From JADFNO01 sp965369945 (GTDB lineage Bacteria > Planctomycetota > Phycisphaerae > Phycisphaerales > SM1A02): a stretch of 16,265 nucleotides of DNA. Below are positions 6,208 to 15,066 of the stretch, in pieces. The notes under the pieces were generated by a model. It had not been told where the DNA came from, did not search any database, and was given only the letters and a program-made list of their open reading frames with translations. The position numbers and the translations under genes are program-made. The DNA lies in assembly GCA_965369945.1 (NCBI GenBank), contig CBDUST010000069.1, forward strand, positions 1-16,265, given 5' to 3'. Position 1 is the stretch's first letter. Every line of letters starts with the position of its first letter.

Positions 6208-7710
6208 TCAACGCCTCTTCTTCCGCTGCTTAAATCTGCTCTTCACGCCGACGGTTTTCGTCGAGCCGCGCGCACCGAGCGTCGGCATGTTGGCCATTCC
6301 CGGGACCATGTCGCCGCCGCCTTTGGCCATTTCGCGCATTGCTTTGAGTCTTCCGCCCATTCCGCCGCCGGCCATCTGCTTCGTCACCTTCTGCATCATC
6401 TCAAATTGCTTGGTGAGCTTGTTGACATCCGCAGCCGTCGATCCCGACCCCTTGGCGATGCGCTTGACGCGTGATTTATTCAACAGCTTGATGTCATCGC
6501 GCTCCGCCGGGGTCATCGAGTGAACCATTCCCTCCAAGCGATCGAGCTGTTTGTCATCGATATCAACACCTTTGAGCATCGAGCCCATGCCGGGCAACAT
6601 GCCAAGAAGCTGCTTCATCGGCCCCATGCGTCGAATGGAGCGCAGCTGCTTGACGAAGTCGTCCATGCTGAGGCGACCCTCGGCCATCTTCGCCGCCATC
6701 TTGGCCGCTTCTTCCTCGTCAACTTCCGATTGCGCCTTTTCGACAAGTGATAAGACATCGCCCATGCCCAGGATTCGCCCGGCCATGCGCTCGGCATGAA
6801 ACTCCTCCAGCGCATCGAACTTCTCGCCGACGCCGACAAACTTGATCGGCGCACCAGTGACCGCCCTCACCGAAAGCGCCGCTCCGCCGCGCGTGTCCGA
6901 ATCGAACTTCGTGAGAACGACTCCATCCACCGCGAGTCGTTCATGGAACGCCTTGGCAGAGTTCACCGCATCCTGCCCAACCATCGCGTCGACAATCAGA
7001 TAGATCTGGTGCGGTTGAACGATCCGCTGAATTGACGAGAGTTCACCCATCAGCTCGTCGTCGATGTGAAGGCGCCCGGCTGTATCGAGAATCAACACAT
7101 CAACCTTGGCTTTGCGCGCCTCGGCTAATGCGCGCTGACACACGCCGACCGCAACACCCGTTGCCGTGCCGTATTCAGCGCACTTATCCGGCTCAGCGTA
7201 GAAGTGAACCTTGACGTTGCCCTTGGCGTCCTGATCAACCTGCTCAGTGACGATTCGTAGTTGCTCAACAGCAGCGGGGCGTTGCAGGTCGGCCGCAGCG
7301 ATCATCACGCTTCGCCCGCGCTTCTTGAGATACGCTGCGAGCTTTGCGCACGTCGTCGTCTTACCGGAGCCTTGAAGGCCGCACATCATCACGACCGTGG
7401 GTGGCGGCTCGACCAGCATGATGTGATCAGCCGAAATCTCACCGGGGGGCGTCATCAGCTGAACCAACCGCTCGTGGACGATGCCGATCATCTCATCGCC
7501 CGGCTTGAGGCTCTTGGTGACGTCGCGACCCAGCGCCTCCTGCACTACTTCATCACAAAACTGTTTAGCGACCTCCAGGTGGACGTCCGCTTCCAAGAGC
7601 GCCGTGCGCACCTCGCTCATCGCTTCGGAGACGTTGTCCTCGGTAATGCGCCCGCGACCAGAGAGGTTGCGGAAGGTCTTGTTGAATCGTTCTGAAAGTG
7701 TCTCAAACAT
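6208..7710 (-). CDS. ffh: Signal recognition particle protein Ffh (SRP54)
   Basis: Ffh is the GTPase that binds 4.5S/SRP RNA and signal sequences of nascent membrane proteins and delivers ribosomes to FtsY. Its 500 residues contain the N domain (1-90), then the G domain with GLQGSGKTTT (P-loop, 111-120), DLQRPAA (141-147), DTAGR (209-213), TKFD (267-270) and the DTRGGAALS signature (272-280). The methionine-rich M domain (about 325-445) follows, with GDDIKLLNKS-type helices and KQMAGGGMGGRLKAM. The C-terminus is a basic tail ending KQRKKRR, making it nearly 50 residues longer than E. coli Ffh. The ATG at 7710 has AGGAAG (complement of 7716-7721) 5 nt upstream. It lies in a same-strand run after polX (132-bp gap) and before the zinc-ribbon genes. 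Confidence 0.97.
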   Translation of the reverse strand: MFETLSERFNKTFRNLSGRGRITEDNVSEAMSEVRTALLEADVHLEVAKQFCDEVVQEALGRDVTKSLKPGDEMIGIVHERLVQLMTPPGEISADHIMLVEPPPTVVMMCGLQGSGKTTTCAKLAAYLKKRGRSVMIAAADLQRPAAVEQLRIVTEQVDQDAKGNVKVHFYAEPDKCAEYGTATGVAVGVCQRALAEARKAKVDVLILDTAGRLHIDDELMGELSSIQRIVQPHQIYLIVDAMVGQDAVNSAKAFHERLAVDGVVLTKFDSDTRGGAALSVRAVTGAPIKFVGVGEKFDALEEFHAERMAGRILGMGDVLSLVEKAQSEVDEEEAAKMAAKMAEGRLSMDDFVKQLRSIRRMGPMKQLLGMLPGMGSMLKGVDIDDKQLDRLEGMVHSMTPAERDDIKLLNKSRVKRIAKGSGSTAADVNKLTKQFEMMQKVTKQMAGGGMGGRLKAMREMAKGGGDMVPGMANMPTLGARGSTKTVGVKSRFKQRKKRR

Positions 7711-7810
7711 TCAAACTTCCTACGAAGCCGGATCTGAGTAGTCTTCGACGAAGGTCCGGGTCGATCAACTGGTCACGATCGTAGCCGCTCCGTACGATTC
7801 TTGCCCTGCC

Positions 7811-7837
7811 AACCCACGGCTTCCGCCGTGGGCTATC
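7811..7837 (-). repeat. REP-like palindrome after polX
   Basis: CCCACGGC (7813-7820), loop TTCC, and GCCGTGGG (7825-7832) form a perfect 8-bp GC-rich stem. On the - strand it is preceded directly by ATAG (complement of 7833-7836). It lies 10 bp after the polX stop codon and may help end or stabilise the polX transcript. The sequence has the look of the short palindromes dispersed in planctomycete genomes; copy number cannot be judged here. Confidence 0.6.
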
Positions 7838-7842
7838 GATCG

Positions 7843-9591
7843 TCATCGCTTCGCTCGCAACCACTTGTGCAGCTTCTGCTTTGTCCACGCATTGACGCAC
7901 TGCTTGGGCGTGAGCCAGCCGCGCCGGGCCGTCACAATCCCATAGCGCAGAAAATCAAAATGGTCCGGCGTATGAGCATCGGTGTTGATCGCAATCAACG
8001 CCCCAGCTTCGACTGCGGCTCGCACATGAACATCCCGCAAATCGAGCCGGAGATAGTTCGCGTTGATCTCCAAAGCCGTATCGTGTTCGATCGCCGCTTC
8101 GATCAGCGCGTTGATGTCCGGGTGTAGTCCCTCCCGCTTGTTGATTAGTCGACCCGTCGGATGTCCCAGTACATGCACCAATGGATGGCTGATCGCGGCG
8201 ACGAGGCGCTTCGTTGCCGCCTTGGCGTCCTGCCGCAACGCCGAGTGTGGTGATGCAACGACGATGTCCAATTCGGCTAGCAGCTTGTCATCATAATCCA
8301 GCCGACCGTCCGCGTGGATATCGACCTCTGAACCAGACAGGATCGTAATGCCCTCGATGCGATCGTTCGCTTCGTGAACCGCGTCGATATGTTCACGCAA
8401 TCGCTTGGGTGACAGTCCATTTGCTTGAATGCTCGATTTGGAATGATCAGTCACCGCAACCGTATGAAAACCGCGCCTCTTAGCCTCGGCAACAAGTTCA
8501 TCGATCGTCATCTTTCCATCAGAGGCAATCGTATGGGCGTGCAGCTCGGCTTTGATGTCGTCAAGCTCAATCAGCTTGGGCGTGGCAGCAACATCCATCT
8601 CACCACGATCTTCACGAACTTCCGGAGGCACCCAAACCAGATCGAGTGCTGCGTAAATCTCTTTTTCCGTTTTCGCAGCAACCGGCTTCACGCCGCGCTT
8701 CTGCGGAGGTTCATCGTGTTCGCCATCGTCCGGGAACAGGCCGTATTCGTTGAGCCGAAGCCCCTTCTTGATCGCCCGCTCACGCAGAACCACGTTGTGC
8801 TGCTTGGAGCCTGTGAAGTACATCGAAGCAGCGCCGAACGACTGCTTCTCGATCACACGCAGATCAACCTGCACGCCACTATCGAGTCGAACTGAACTCT
8901 TCGTTTCACCGGCGGCGAGAATCTTCTGGACGCCGGGCATCTCACGAAACGCCGTGCTGAGCGCCGCGGGATTCGTGCTCGTCGCAAGAATGTCGATATC
9001 GCCGATCGTGTCCCGGCCACGGCGAAGCGAGCCGGCGTACTCCACACGTGTCGCGCCTTTGACTTTGGTCAGATGCGCTACGATCGCCTCGGCCAACGTC
9101 AATGCCTCACCCAGGCGGATGCGCTCACTTGATTTCGCGGCGAAGGCGATTGACTCCTTGATGTTCTGAACGGTCTTAGCGCCCATGCGCGGCAACTTCT
9201 CTAATTCACCGGAGTTCAGTTTCTTCTTGAGCGTGGCCAAGCTGGTGATGCCAGCCTCTTCCCACATGAGCTTGACGGTCTTGGGCCCGAGGCCGGGAAT
9301 AGCCATCACATCCAGCAATCCGCGCGGTATCGAATCGAGCAGCTCCTCGTATTCCGTGACTTTGCCCGTCCGAACGTACTCGATGATCTTCTTCGCTGAT
9401 CCAGCGCCGATTCCATCGATCGCCGTGAGCTTGGTCGGATCTTCGACAAGCTGGGCCACATCCACGACCATGTCCTTGAGAATACGAGCGACGTTGACGT
9501 GCGCATTGACGCGAAAGGGGTTGGCGCCGATCAGTTGGAGCACCTTGCTCATCTGGTCAAAGATGTGTGAAAGCTCGGCGTTGGTGGACAC
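7843..9591 (-). CDS. polX: DNA polymerase/3'-5' exonuclease PolX (family X polymerase with PHP domain)
   Basis: This 582-residue protein fills gaps and trims ends in base excision repair. In order it has the N-terminal 8-kDa-like helical region with helix-hairpin-helix motifs (IDGIGAGSAKKI, 58-70; IPGLGPKT, 98-105; LPRMGAKT, 133-140). The nucleotidyltransferase palm follows, with GSLRRGRDTIGDIDIL: catalytic Asp198 and Asp200, with Asp243 in VQVDLRV. The C-terminal PHP phosphoesterase domain runs from about 347 to 560, with HAH (His351, His353), TDH (His383), SEVDIH (Glu422), SPH (His449), GHP (His477) and NTDAH (Asp538, His540). Both catalytic centres look complete and the length is normal. 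The start is a GTG at 9591, which restores the full first helix before NPFRVNA; the ATG 39 bp later would trim it. No Shine-Dalgarno is visible. Confidence 0.96.
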   Translation of the reverse strand: MSTNAELSHIFDQMSKVLQLIGANPFRVNAHVNVARILKDMVVDVAQLVEDPTKLTAIDGIGAGSAKKIIEYVRTGKVTEYEELLDSIPRGLLDVMAIPGLGPKTVKLMWEEAGITSLATLKKKLNSGELEKLPRMGAKTVQNIKESIAFAAKSSERIRLGEALTLAEAIVAHLTKVKGATRVEYAGSLRRGRDTIGDIDILATSTNPAALSTAFREMPGVQKILAAGETKSSVRLDSGVQVDLRVIEKQSFGAASMYFTGSKQHNVVLRERAIKKGLRLNEYGLFPDDGEHDEPPQKRGVKPVAAKTEKEIYAALDLVWVPPEVREDRGEMDVAATPKLIELDDIKAELHAHTIASDGKMTIDELVAEAKRRGFHTVAVTDHSKSSIQANGLSPKRLREHIDAVHEANDRIEGITILSGSEVDIHADGRLDYDDKLLAELDIVVASPHSALRQDAKAATKRLVAAISHPLVHVLGHPTGRLINKREGLHPDINALIEAAIEHDTALEINANYLRLDLRDVHVRAAVEAGALIAINTDAHTPDHFDFLRYGIVTARRGWLTPKQCVNAWTKQKLHKWLRAKR

Positions 9592-9617
9592 GAAAGCAGT
9601 CTATACGCTAGAGGAAC

Positions 9618-9641
9618 CTGCGGATATTCATCCGCAGCTAT
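9618..9641 (-). repeat. REP-like palindrome upstream of polX
   Basis: CTGCGGAT (9618-9625), loop ATTC, and ATCCGCAG (9630-9637) form a perfect 8-bp stem. On the - strand ATAG (complement of 9638-9641) abuts its 5' side, exactly as for the palindromes at 7813 and 16055. It sits in the 189-bp recG-polX gap, 27 bp before the polX start. Confidence 0.6.
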
Positions 9642-9673
9642 GACGGACGGGCATCGCTCCGTTATGGGGGCGC

Positions 9674-9706
9674 CACCGACAGCGGAGCGAAGCGGAGTCG
9701 TCGGTG
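9674..9706. repeat. Second palindromic repeat in the recG-polX gap
   Basis: CACCGAC (9674-9680) pairs with GTCGGTG (9700-9706). The 19-base loop contains the internal near-repeats GCGGAG and GCGGAG separated by CGAA. It is the second palindrome in this 189-bp gap and has no coding content. Its outer form is REP-like, but without the ATAG flank of the others. I see nothing further in the rest of the gap (9707-9780). Confidence 0.45.
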
Positions 9707-9780
9707 CGTTCGGCCGAAACGAAGACACGCACGACTCGCTCGTCTACCGACTCACTCGCTGTGCATGGCACCCGGCTTCG

Positions 9781-11895
9781 TTATGCCACGTCGCCGAGTC
9801 CCAGCGCTTTGCCGTGGGCCTTTAGCACACGCTTCCGAAGCAGCGCATCTCGATCACCAGCGAGTGTGGGATTGTCATCGATCCATGCCCTGGCATCTCG
9901 TCGAGCCATTCGCAGCAGATCAATGTCACGCGGGAGTTGAGCCACACGAAACGGAGCCATACCCGACTGTTTTGCACCGAACAATTCGCCCGGCCCGCGA
10001 ATCTCCAAGTCTTTCTCCGCAATCTCGAAGCCGTCATCCGTGCTCACGATCGCTTCGAGCCTCGCTTTGGCGTCATCAGTGACGGGATCTGCCAGCAGTA
10101 CACAGAGGCTCGCCCGACTGCCTCGGCCGATCCGCCCGCGAAGTTGATGGAGCTGCGCTAACCCGAAACGATCAGCGTGCTCAATCAGCATCACCGACGC
10201 ATTGGGCACATCCACGCCGACTTCGATGACCGTCGTCGCTACAAGTGCGTCGATATCGCCCGAACGAAAACGCCGCATCGTTTGTTCGCGCTGCTCTCGA
10301 TCGACTCGACCGTGCAGCGCCGCGAGTCGCCGCCCTCGGAAGTGGCCCTTCGCCAGATTTTCGAGGTGGGAATGAACATCTTTCAATCCGCGCTCGGACT
10401 CATCGACGACTGGAACGACGACGTACGCCTGCCTACCCTGCGCCAGGCGCTTCGCGACGTACGCATATACTTCATCGGACTGCGATGGCGAAACATACTT
10501 CGTGATCACAGGTTTGCGCCCCGGCGGCAACCCGCGGATCGTTGATACTTCAAGATCACCAAACAGTGTCAGAGACAACGTGCGGGGAATCGGCGTCGCG
10601 GTCATGACCAACGTGTGCGGCGTTGATTCGGCGTCCTCAGACTTCACGCGCAACATCGCCCGCTGATGAACACCAAACCGGTGTTGCTCGTCGATCACGG
10701 CGACTGCCAAACTCCGAAAACGCACGGTCTCGGTGAGTAGGGCATGCGTGCCGATGAGAATGTCGATCTCACCGGAGGCCAGCCGAGCGAGAACGTCCTT
10801 TCGCTCCGACGTCGTGAGGGAGCCGGTCAGAACTTCGATCGACACGCGAGCACCGCTGAGCATCTCGCTAATGGATGCAAAGTGTTGTTCAGCCAGCAGC
10901 TCGGTCGGGGCCATCATTGCCGCCTGATGACCCGACGCGACGGCCATGAGCATTGCATACAGCGCCACAACCGTCTTGCCCGCACCAACATCCCCTTGCA
11001 GCAATCGATTCATCGGGGTGGGTCGTTTCAAGTCGGACGCGATCTCCTGAACAACACTGCGTTGACTGTCTGTCAATTCAAAGGGAAATCGTGCGGTGAT
11101 ATGTGAATCGATCGCTTCATTGTGTTTCAACGCCGGGGCGCGCAACGTCGCGCACCGATGCCGTCGCTTCAGAAACACTGCCAGTTGCAACAGCAGCAAC
11201 TCATCGAACGCCAATCGCCTTCGCCCAACACTCGGTTCATCAGCATCCGTCGGCCTATGCACCATACGGTACGCTTCAGCCAAGGTTGGCAACGCCCGTT
11301 CATGGCGATACTCGACATGCAGATGATCCTTCAGCTGCGATAACGTAGGCTCGAGCACCGCTTGCACCGCCCGCTCGATCACAGACGACGGCAGATCCTC
11401 CGTGCCGGTGTAGATCGGGCGGAACTGTTCACCGCGCGGCTGGTTCGGCTTGTCCGGATCAACCGTCTCATACTTCGGATTGATCATCTCCAAGTAATCG
11501 CCATGCCGCTTGACCTTACCCGTTAGACGAAGCTCCATTCCCGGGTGGAGCTTGCCTCGCAACCACGGCGTGTTGAACCAAGTCAGCTTGATCGTTCCCG
11601 TGCCATCCTCGAGCGTTGCTTCGATTCGTGGGCGGCGACCCCGCAAGTTGCGCACAGCCGCAATCTCACCGCGGACTGCAATGTTGGCCTCCGTACCGTG
11701 AACAGGCGATACCAGATCCGACGCCTGTGCGATGGATTGCTCGGGAAGCTCGTGCTCGTACCTCAAGGGCAGATGCAGGATCAGGTCGGCCACACATCGA
11801 ATTGAGATTTTGCGGTACCGACGCGCGGACGTTTCCCCCACGCCGATGACTTCGGCGATGTTCGTTGTCAAGGCGATGGGCGTCTGCGTCGACAT
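9781..11895 (-). CDS. recG: ATP-dependent DNA helicase RecG
   Basis: RecG remodels stalled replication forks and Holliday junctions. From the ATG at 11895 it has 704 residues, close to E. coli RecG (693). The N-terminal wedge/OB domain (about 60-180) contains RGEI, LEDGTGTIKLTWFN and GKVKRHG. The helicase motor follows: LTDSQ (Q/motif 0), LLQGDVGAGKT (Walker A, about 299-308), APTELLAEQH (Ia), DEQHRFGVHQR (motif II, DEQH 402-405), TATPIPRTL (III), and then LHGRV, ATTVIEVGVDVPNA and QLRGRIGRG (IV-VI). A longer frame to 12015 exists but runs into xseA. ATGs at 11904 and 11925 are alternatives; 11895 is preferred because AGGA (complement of 11904-11907) lies 8 nt before it. It is divergent from xseA with only 44 bp between. 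Confidence 0.95.
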   Translation of the reverse strand: MSTQTPIALTTNIAEVIGVGETSARRYRKISIRCVADLILHLPLRYEHELPEQSIAQASDLVSPVHGTEANIAVRGEIAAVRNLRGRRPRIEATLEDGTGTIKLTWFNTPWLRGKLHPGMELRLTGKVKRHGDYLEMINPKYETVDPDKPNQPRGEQFRPIYTGTEDLPSSVIERAVQAVLEPTLSQLKDHLHVEYRHERALPTLAEAYRMVHRPTDADEPSVGRRRLAFDELLLLQLAVFLKRRHRCATLRAPALKHNEAIDSHITARFPFELTDSQRSVVQEIASDLKRPTPMNRLLQGDVGAGKTVVALYAMLMAVASGHQAAMMAPTELLAEQHFASISEMLSGARVSIEVLTGSLTTSERKDVLARLASGEIDILIGTHALLTETVRFRSLAVAVIDEQHRFGVHQRAMLRVKSEDAESTPHTLVMTATPIPRTLSLTLFGDLEVSTIRGLPPGRKPVITKYVSPSQSDEVYAYVAKRLAQGRQAYVVVPVVDESERGLKDVHSHLENLAKGHFRGRRLAALHGRVDREQREQTMRRFRSGDIDALVATTVIEVGVDVPNASVMLIEHADRFGLAQLHQLRGRIGRGSRASLCVLLADPVTDDAKARLEAIVSTDDGFEIAEKDLEIRGPGELFGAKQSGMAPFRVAQLPRDIDLLRMARRDARAWIDDNPTLAGDRDALLRKRVLKAHGKALGLGDVA

Positions 11896-11939
11896 CGGGT
11901 CCATCCTAGGAGGCCGCTTCACCATATCATTATGCGGCC

Positions 11940-13484
11940 ATGGAACGCCTTCCATTTGATCCCAAGCGGGCCGTTGGTCCGGAGCGGCCCGGTTCCCCGG
12001 CACGGCGCGAGGCACGAGATCGCCGCCTCCAGGAAGCAGAGCACCTTACGGTCAGCCAGCTCGCCGAGCTGATCAAGACGACACTTGAGCAGCGGGTGCC
12101 TTCGCCGCTTCGTGTGATTGGCGAAGTGAGCAATCTCAGCCGGCCCAATCATTGGTACTTCTCGCTCAAAGATGACAAGGCCGTGGTCAACTGCGTGGCG
12201 TGGGCGTCGGCTGTAAAGAAGATCAAGTTCGTACCGGCCGAGGGCGATGAAGTCGTCGCGACCGGCCATATCAGTCACTACGGACCGCAAGGTCGTACGC
12301 AGCTGTATGTCAGCGCATTGAAGCCTGTCGGCGCAGGCGCGCTCGATCTTATGTTCCGCAAGATGTGCGATGAACTTCGCAAGCTCGGGTACTTCCACGA
12401 ATCGCGCAAGAAGCCGCTACCCGTCCTGCCCCGAAGGATCGCGGTGGTCACGTCCCAAAGCAGCGCTGCCTGGCAGGATGTCATCGCCACGGCTGCGCAG
12501 CGATGCAAGGCGATCGGGTTACTTATCGCTGATGTTCGCGTGCAAGGGGAAGGCGCCGCTGAGCAAGTCGCCGCAGCAATCCGACAAATTGACGCGAACC
12601 GTGAAACGCTCGGCGTCGATGCGATACTCGTGACACGTGGTGGGGGATCAGCTGAGGATCTATGGACATTCAATGAGCGCGTGGTTGCCGACGCTGTCTT
12701 TGCGTGTCAATTGCCAATCGTTGCCGCCATCGGTCATGAGTCGGACACTTCGGTAATCGAGCTCGTTGCTGACGTTCGGGCGGCTACACCAACACAAGCT
12801 GTGATGAGACTGGTTCCAGCCACGTCGCAATTGATGGAACAGATCAACCACATGGATCACCGTCTCACATCGCTCGTCAGACGACTGGTCGAACATCAGC
12901 GCCAGCGACTTGCGATCATCACGCGCGCGACGTTTTTCCGTGATCCCCGCTCATTGGTAACCGAATCAAGGACCGTAATTCAGACTCGGCAGCGCGACCT
13001 TCTCCGGGTCGTGGGCGCGCGGGTCGCTCGTGAGCAGGCACGACTGGAGCGATTGTCCGGGAGGCTGCGGCAGCTTCGACCCCAGGCATTGGCCTCGCGA
13101 CGCCGGCAGGGGCTGGCTGTACTTGACGATCGCCTGCGGCGGGCGCTTCACCGACGTGTTGACCAACGTCAACTACTAGATAGACACCGACGGCGGCTCG
13201 CACAGGTCGTCCGCAACAATGCCCATCGGGTTGCCGAGGGCCTGAATAGCCTGAGCCGGCAACTGGCAGGTCTCGGTCCGGACGGTGTATTGGCTCGTGG
13301 CTTTTCATACACGACCACCGCCCGAGGCCAACTGATTCGATCTGCACGGGACGTACGCCCAGGACAACACGTCGTGACCCGCATGATCGACGGGGCGTTC
13401 GGCTCGACCGTCCATGGACCCAAAGGCAAACCCAATGAACCCGCGGTGGTCGAGCAAATGGACCTGTTCGGCCGATCGGAGTAG
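11940..13484 (+). CDS. xseA: Exodeoxyribonuclease VII large subunit XseA
   Basis: This 514-residue subunit of the ATP-independent single-strand exonuclease VII degrades ssDNA to oligonucleotides and contributes to repair. An Arg/Pro-rich N-terminal extension (1-35) precedes the OB-fold DNA-binding domain (about 36-130), with LRVIGEVSNLSRPNHWYFSLKDD. The catalytic domain follows, with PRRIAVVTSQSSAAWQD, VTRGGGSAEDLWTFN and AAIGHESDTSVIELVADVRAATPTQA. A long Arg-rich coiled-coil region (about 290-440) and the C-terminal LGPDGVLARGFSYT motif complete it. It is longer than E. coli XseA (456), mainly in the extension and coiled coil. The ATG at 11940 lacks a Shine-Dalgarno, so a start a little further in is possible. 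The stop is 11 bp before xseB, so the two subunits are cotranscribed. Confidence 0.95.
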   Translation: MERLPFDPKRAVGPERPGSPARREARDRRLQEAEHLTVSQLAELIKTTLEQRVPSPLRVIGEVSNLSRPNHWYFSLKDDKAVVNCVAWASAVKKIKFVPAEGDEVVATGHISHYGPQGRTQLYVSALKPVGAGALDLMFRKMCDELRKLGYFHESRKKPLPVLPRRIAVVTSQSSAAWQDVIATAAQRCKAIGLLIADVRVQGEGAAEQVAAAIRQIDANRETLGVDAILVTRGGGSAEDLWTFNERVVADAVFACQLPIVAAIGHESDTSVIELVADVRAATPTQAVMRLVPATSQLMEQINHMDHRLTSLVRRLVEHQRQRLAIITRATFFRDPRSLVTESRTVIQTRQRDLLRVVGARVAREQARLERLSGRLRQLRPQALASRRRQGLAVLDDRLRRALHRRVDQRQLLDRHRRRLAQVVRNNAHRVAEGLNSLSRQLAGLGPDGVLARGFSYTTTARGQLIRSARDVRPGQHVVTRMIDGAFGSTVHGPKGKPNEPAVVEQMDLFGRSE

Positions 13485-13495
13485 ATTCACCACTC

Positions 13496-13723
13496 ATGCC
13501 CGCCAAGAAGACATCCCCCAAGACGCGTCCGGACCCGAAGCAGATGAGCTTCGAGAAAGCGGTCCAGGAGTTGGAGTCGATCATCGAGCGGATCGAACAG
13601 GGTGAGGTCGGACTGGAGGCAAGCCTCGATGAATACCGCCGCGGCGACACGCTGATCAAGCGCTGCCGCGATATTCTCGATGTGGCCGAGCAACAGATTG
13701 AGAAGTTGACGCAAGAGGAATAG
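13496..13723 (+). CDS. xseB: Exodeoxyribonuclease VII small subunit XseB
   Basis: This 75-residue subunit binds along the XseA coiled coil in the exonuclease VII complex. The XseB core is clear: MSFEKAVQELESIIERIEQGEVGLEASLDEYRRGDTLIKRC, then a second helix DILDVAEQQIEKLTQEE. It is preceded by a short Lys/Pro-rich leader (PAKKTSPKTRPDPKQ), so the ATG at 13496 could be replaced by the Met at residue 17, but the upstream one is adjacent to xseA (11 bp). The size is typical for the family. With xseA it makes a two-gene operon that may continue into the prepilin peptidase 42 bp later. Confidence 0.95.
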   Translation: MPAKKTSPKTRPDPKQMSFEKAVQELESIIERIEQGEVGLEASLDEYRRGDTLIKRCRDILDVAEQQIEKLTQEE

Positions 13724-13765
13724 ACGGAGCGCCGAACTGTTGTCGGCCCCGATCAACGTGCCCCC

Positions 13766-14983
13766 ATGCCCCTTTGGATCTACCTACACGTCCCGATCGC
13801 ATTCTTCGTCTTCGCATTCGGGGCGATCGTTGGCAGCTTCATCAACGTCGTGATCTATCGGATGCCGGCAGGTATGAGTGTCATCGCACCGCCGAGCCGC
13901 TGCCCCACCTGCGGCGCGCGACTGTCGTGGCGCGAAAACTTGCCGATCATCGGTTGGTTGCTGGTACGCGGTCATTGTAAGCACTGCCAGGTTCGCATCA
14001 GCCCGCAGTACGTGCTAATCGAGTTGACCGTGGCGTTGCTGTTTCTCGGTCTGTATGTGGCGTATTTCGTTGCTGGGCCGAGCGTCGGCTGGTGGGGACA
14101 AGTCGGCGGCGACTGGTTCTATTACGTGAAGTGGTATCGCGCGTGGCCTATGTTTATCGCGCACCTCTTTCTGATCGCCAGTCTGGTGGCGATGACCATT
14201 ATCGATGCCCGCACCTTCACGATCCCCATCCAGATTCCCCTGGTCGTGATCTTCGTAGGCTTTGCCGCGGCGCTGATCCAACCGTTCCTGCCTGTCGCAT
14301 TCGCCGCTCGCACTCTCTGGCCGATCGTCGTCACCGATTGGCAGTGGTTCGCGGTCGCGCTGGGTGGGATGCTTGGGGTCATCTTCTCGACCTTGCTACT
14401 GAGGCTCGGCGTCCTGCGCTACAGCTTCGCTGACTACGATCAATACGCCAAAGAGGGCGAGCTCATCGCCGACTATCCCCACGCACGACGCGAGATGGGC
14501 GTGGAACTGGTGTTTCTCACGCCATGCATAATCGGGATGATCGGCGGCTACCTGATCGGCGCCCGGCTGGGGTCGAGCCCGCCGCCGGTGGTCATCCAGT
14601 CGTTGGGCGGAGCGGCGTTGGGCTATCTGATGGGCGGGGGCATCATCTGGGGTATTCGTATTGTTTTTTCGCTCCTGTTCGGCAAGGAGGCGATGGGGCT
14701 GGGCGATGTACACGTTCTCGCGGCGGTGGGGACCGTTTTGGGCTGGGTTGATCCGATCTGGATCTTCTTCCTGGCACCGTTTTCTGGCCTGCTCTGGGTG
14801 GTTCTGTCGATTGGACTATCGGCGATGCTGAAGCGCGGGCGGCGCGAGCTACCGTTCGGCCCGCACCTGGCAGCCGCCGTGCTCGTCGTGATCGTGTGTC
14901 GGCCTGTCGTGATTTGGGGCCAGACCACATATTTGGCGGGTCTGGGGTTGCCCCAGCCCGGGCTGATTCAGCCGGGACCGTAG
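13766..14983 (+). CDS. Type 4 prepilin peptidase (A24 family, PilD-like)
   Basis: This is a 405-residue polytopic inner-membrane enzyme. It would cleave the leader of type IV pilin or type II secretion pseudopilins and could methylate the new N-terminus. The N-terminal GSFINVVIYRMP segment and the zinc-binding pair Cys46-x2-Cys49 (CPTCGARLSWRENLPIIGWLLVRG motif region) and Cys71-x2-Cys74 are those of full-length PilD-type enzymes. The two catalytic aspartates are Asp147 (TIIDARTFTIP) and Asp314 in the GLGD motif (MGLGDVHVLAAVG). They are 167 residues apart, compared with about 64 in TcpJ. The extra segment includes hydrophobic helices and a charged stretch around FADYDQYAKEGELIADYPHARREMG. 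No pilus or secretion genes are in the window, so its substrates are elsewhere. The ATG is chosen because hydrophobicity begins at once; no Shine-Dalgarno is seen. Confidence 0.92.
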   Translation: MPLWIYLHVPIAFFVFAFGAIVGSFINVVIYRMPAGMSVIAPPSRCPTCGARLSWRENLPIIGWLLVRGHCKHCQVRISPQYVLIELTVALLFLGLYVAYFVAGPSVGWWGQVGGDWFYYVKWYRAWPMFIAHLFLIASLVAMTIIDARTFTIPIQIPLVVIFVGFAAALIQPFLPVAFAARTLWPIVVTDWQWFAVALGGMLGVIFSTLLLRLGVLRYSFADYDQYAKEGELIADYPHARREMGVELVFLTPCIIGMIGGYLIGARLGSSPPPVVIQSLGGAALGYLMGGGIIWGIRIVFSLLFGKEAMGLGDVHVLAAVGTVLGWVDPIWIFFLAPFSGLLWVVLSIGLSAMLKRGRRELPFGPHLAAAVLVVIVCRPVVIWGQTTYLAGLGLPQPGLIQPGP

Positions 14984-15052
14984 CATTGGAATCTGAAACG
15001 GAGTTCATTTCTCGCTCCAATCGATAGAAGTTTGGCGGAGCCAGACCAAAAT

Positions 15053-15058
15053 AAGGGA
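15053..15058 (+). promoter_or_regulatory. Ribosome binding site deciding the start of the OmpA-like lipoprotein
   Basis: AAGGGA at 15053-15058 lies 8 nt before the ATG at 15067. It overlaps the first base of the other in-frame ATG at 15058, which therefore cannot use it. This supports initiation at 15067 and gives a lipoprotein signal peptide beginning MRLSRMK. Confidence 0.55.
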
Positions 15059-15066
15059 TGTATGCG

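Noticed and set aside
11896..11939. Divergent promoter or operator between recG and xseA
   Set aside because: TATCAT at 11925-11930 could be a -10, but no -35 fits and TCCTAGGA (11904-11911) is too short a palindrome to call an operator.
11896..12015. N-terminal extension of RecG to 744 residues
   Set aside because: It would overlap the first 76 bases of the divergent xseA. The inner ATG has a Shine-Dalgarno and gives a normal RecG length.
12919..13659. - strand open frame (246 codons) opposite xseA/xseB
   Set aside because: It is antisense to two certain genes, is Arg/Pro-rich as expected for a shadow in GC-rich DNA, and has no recognisable motif.
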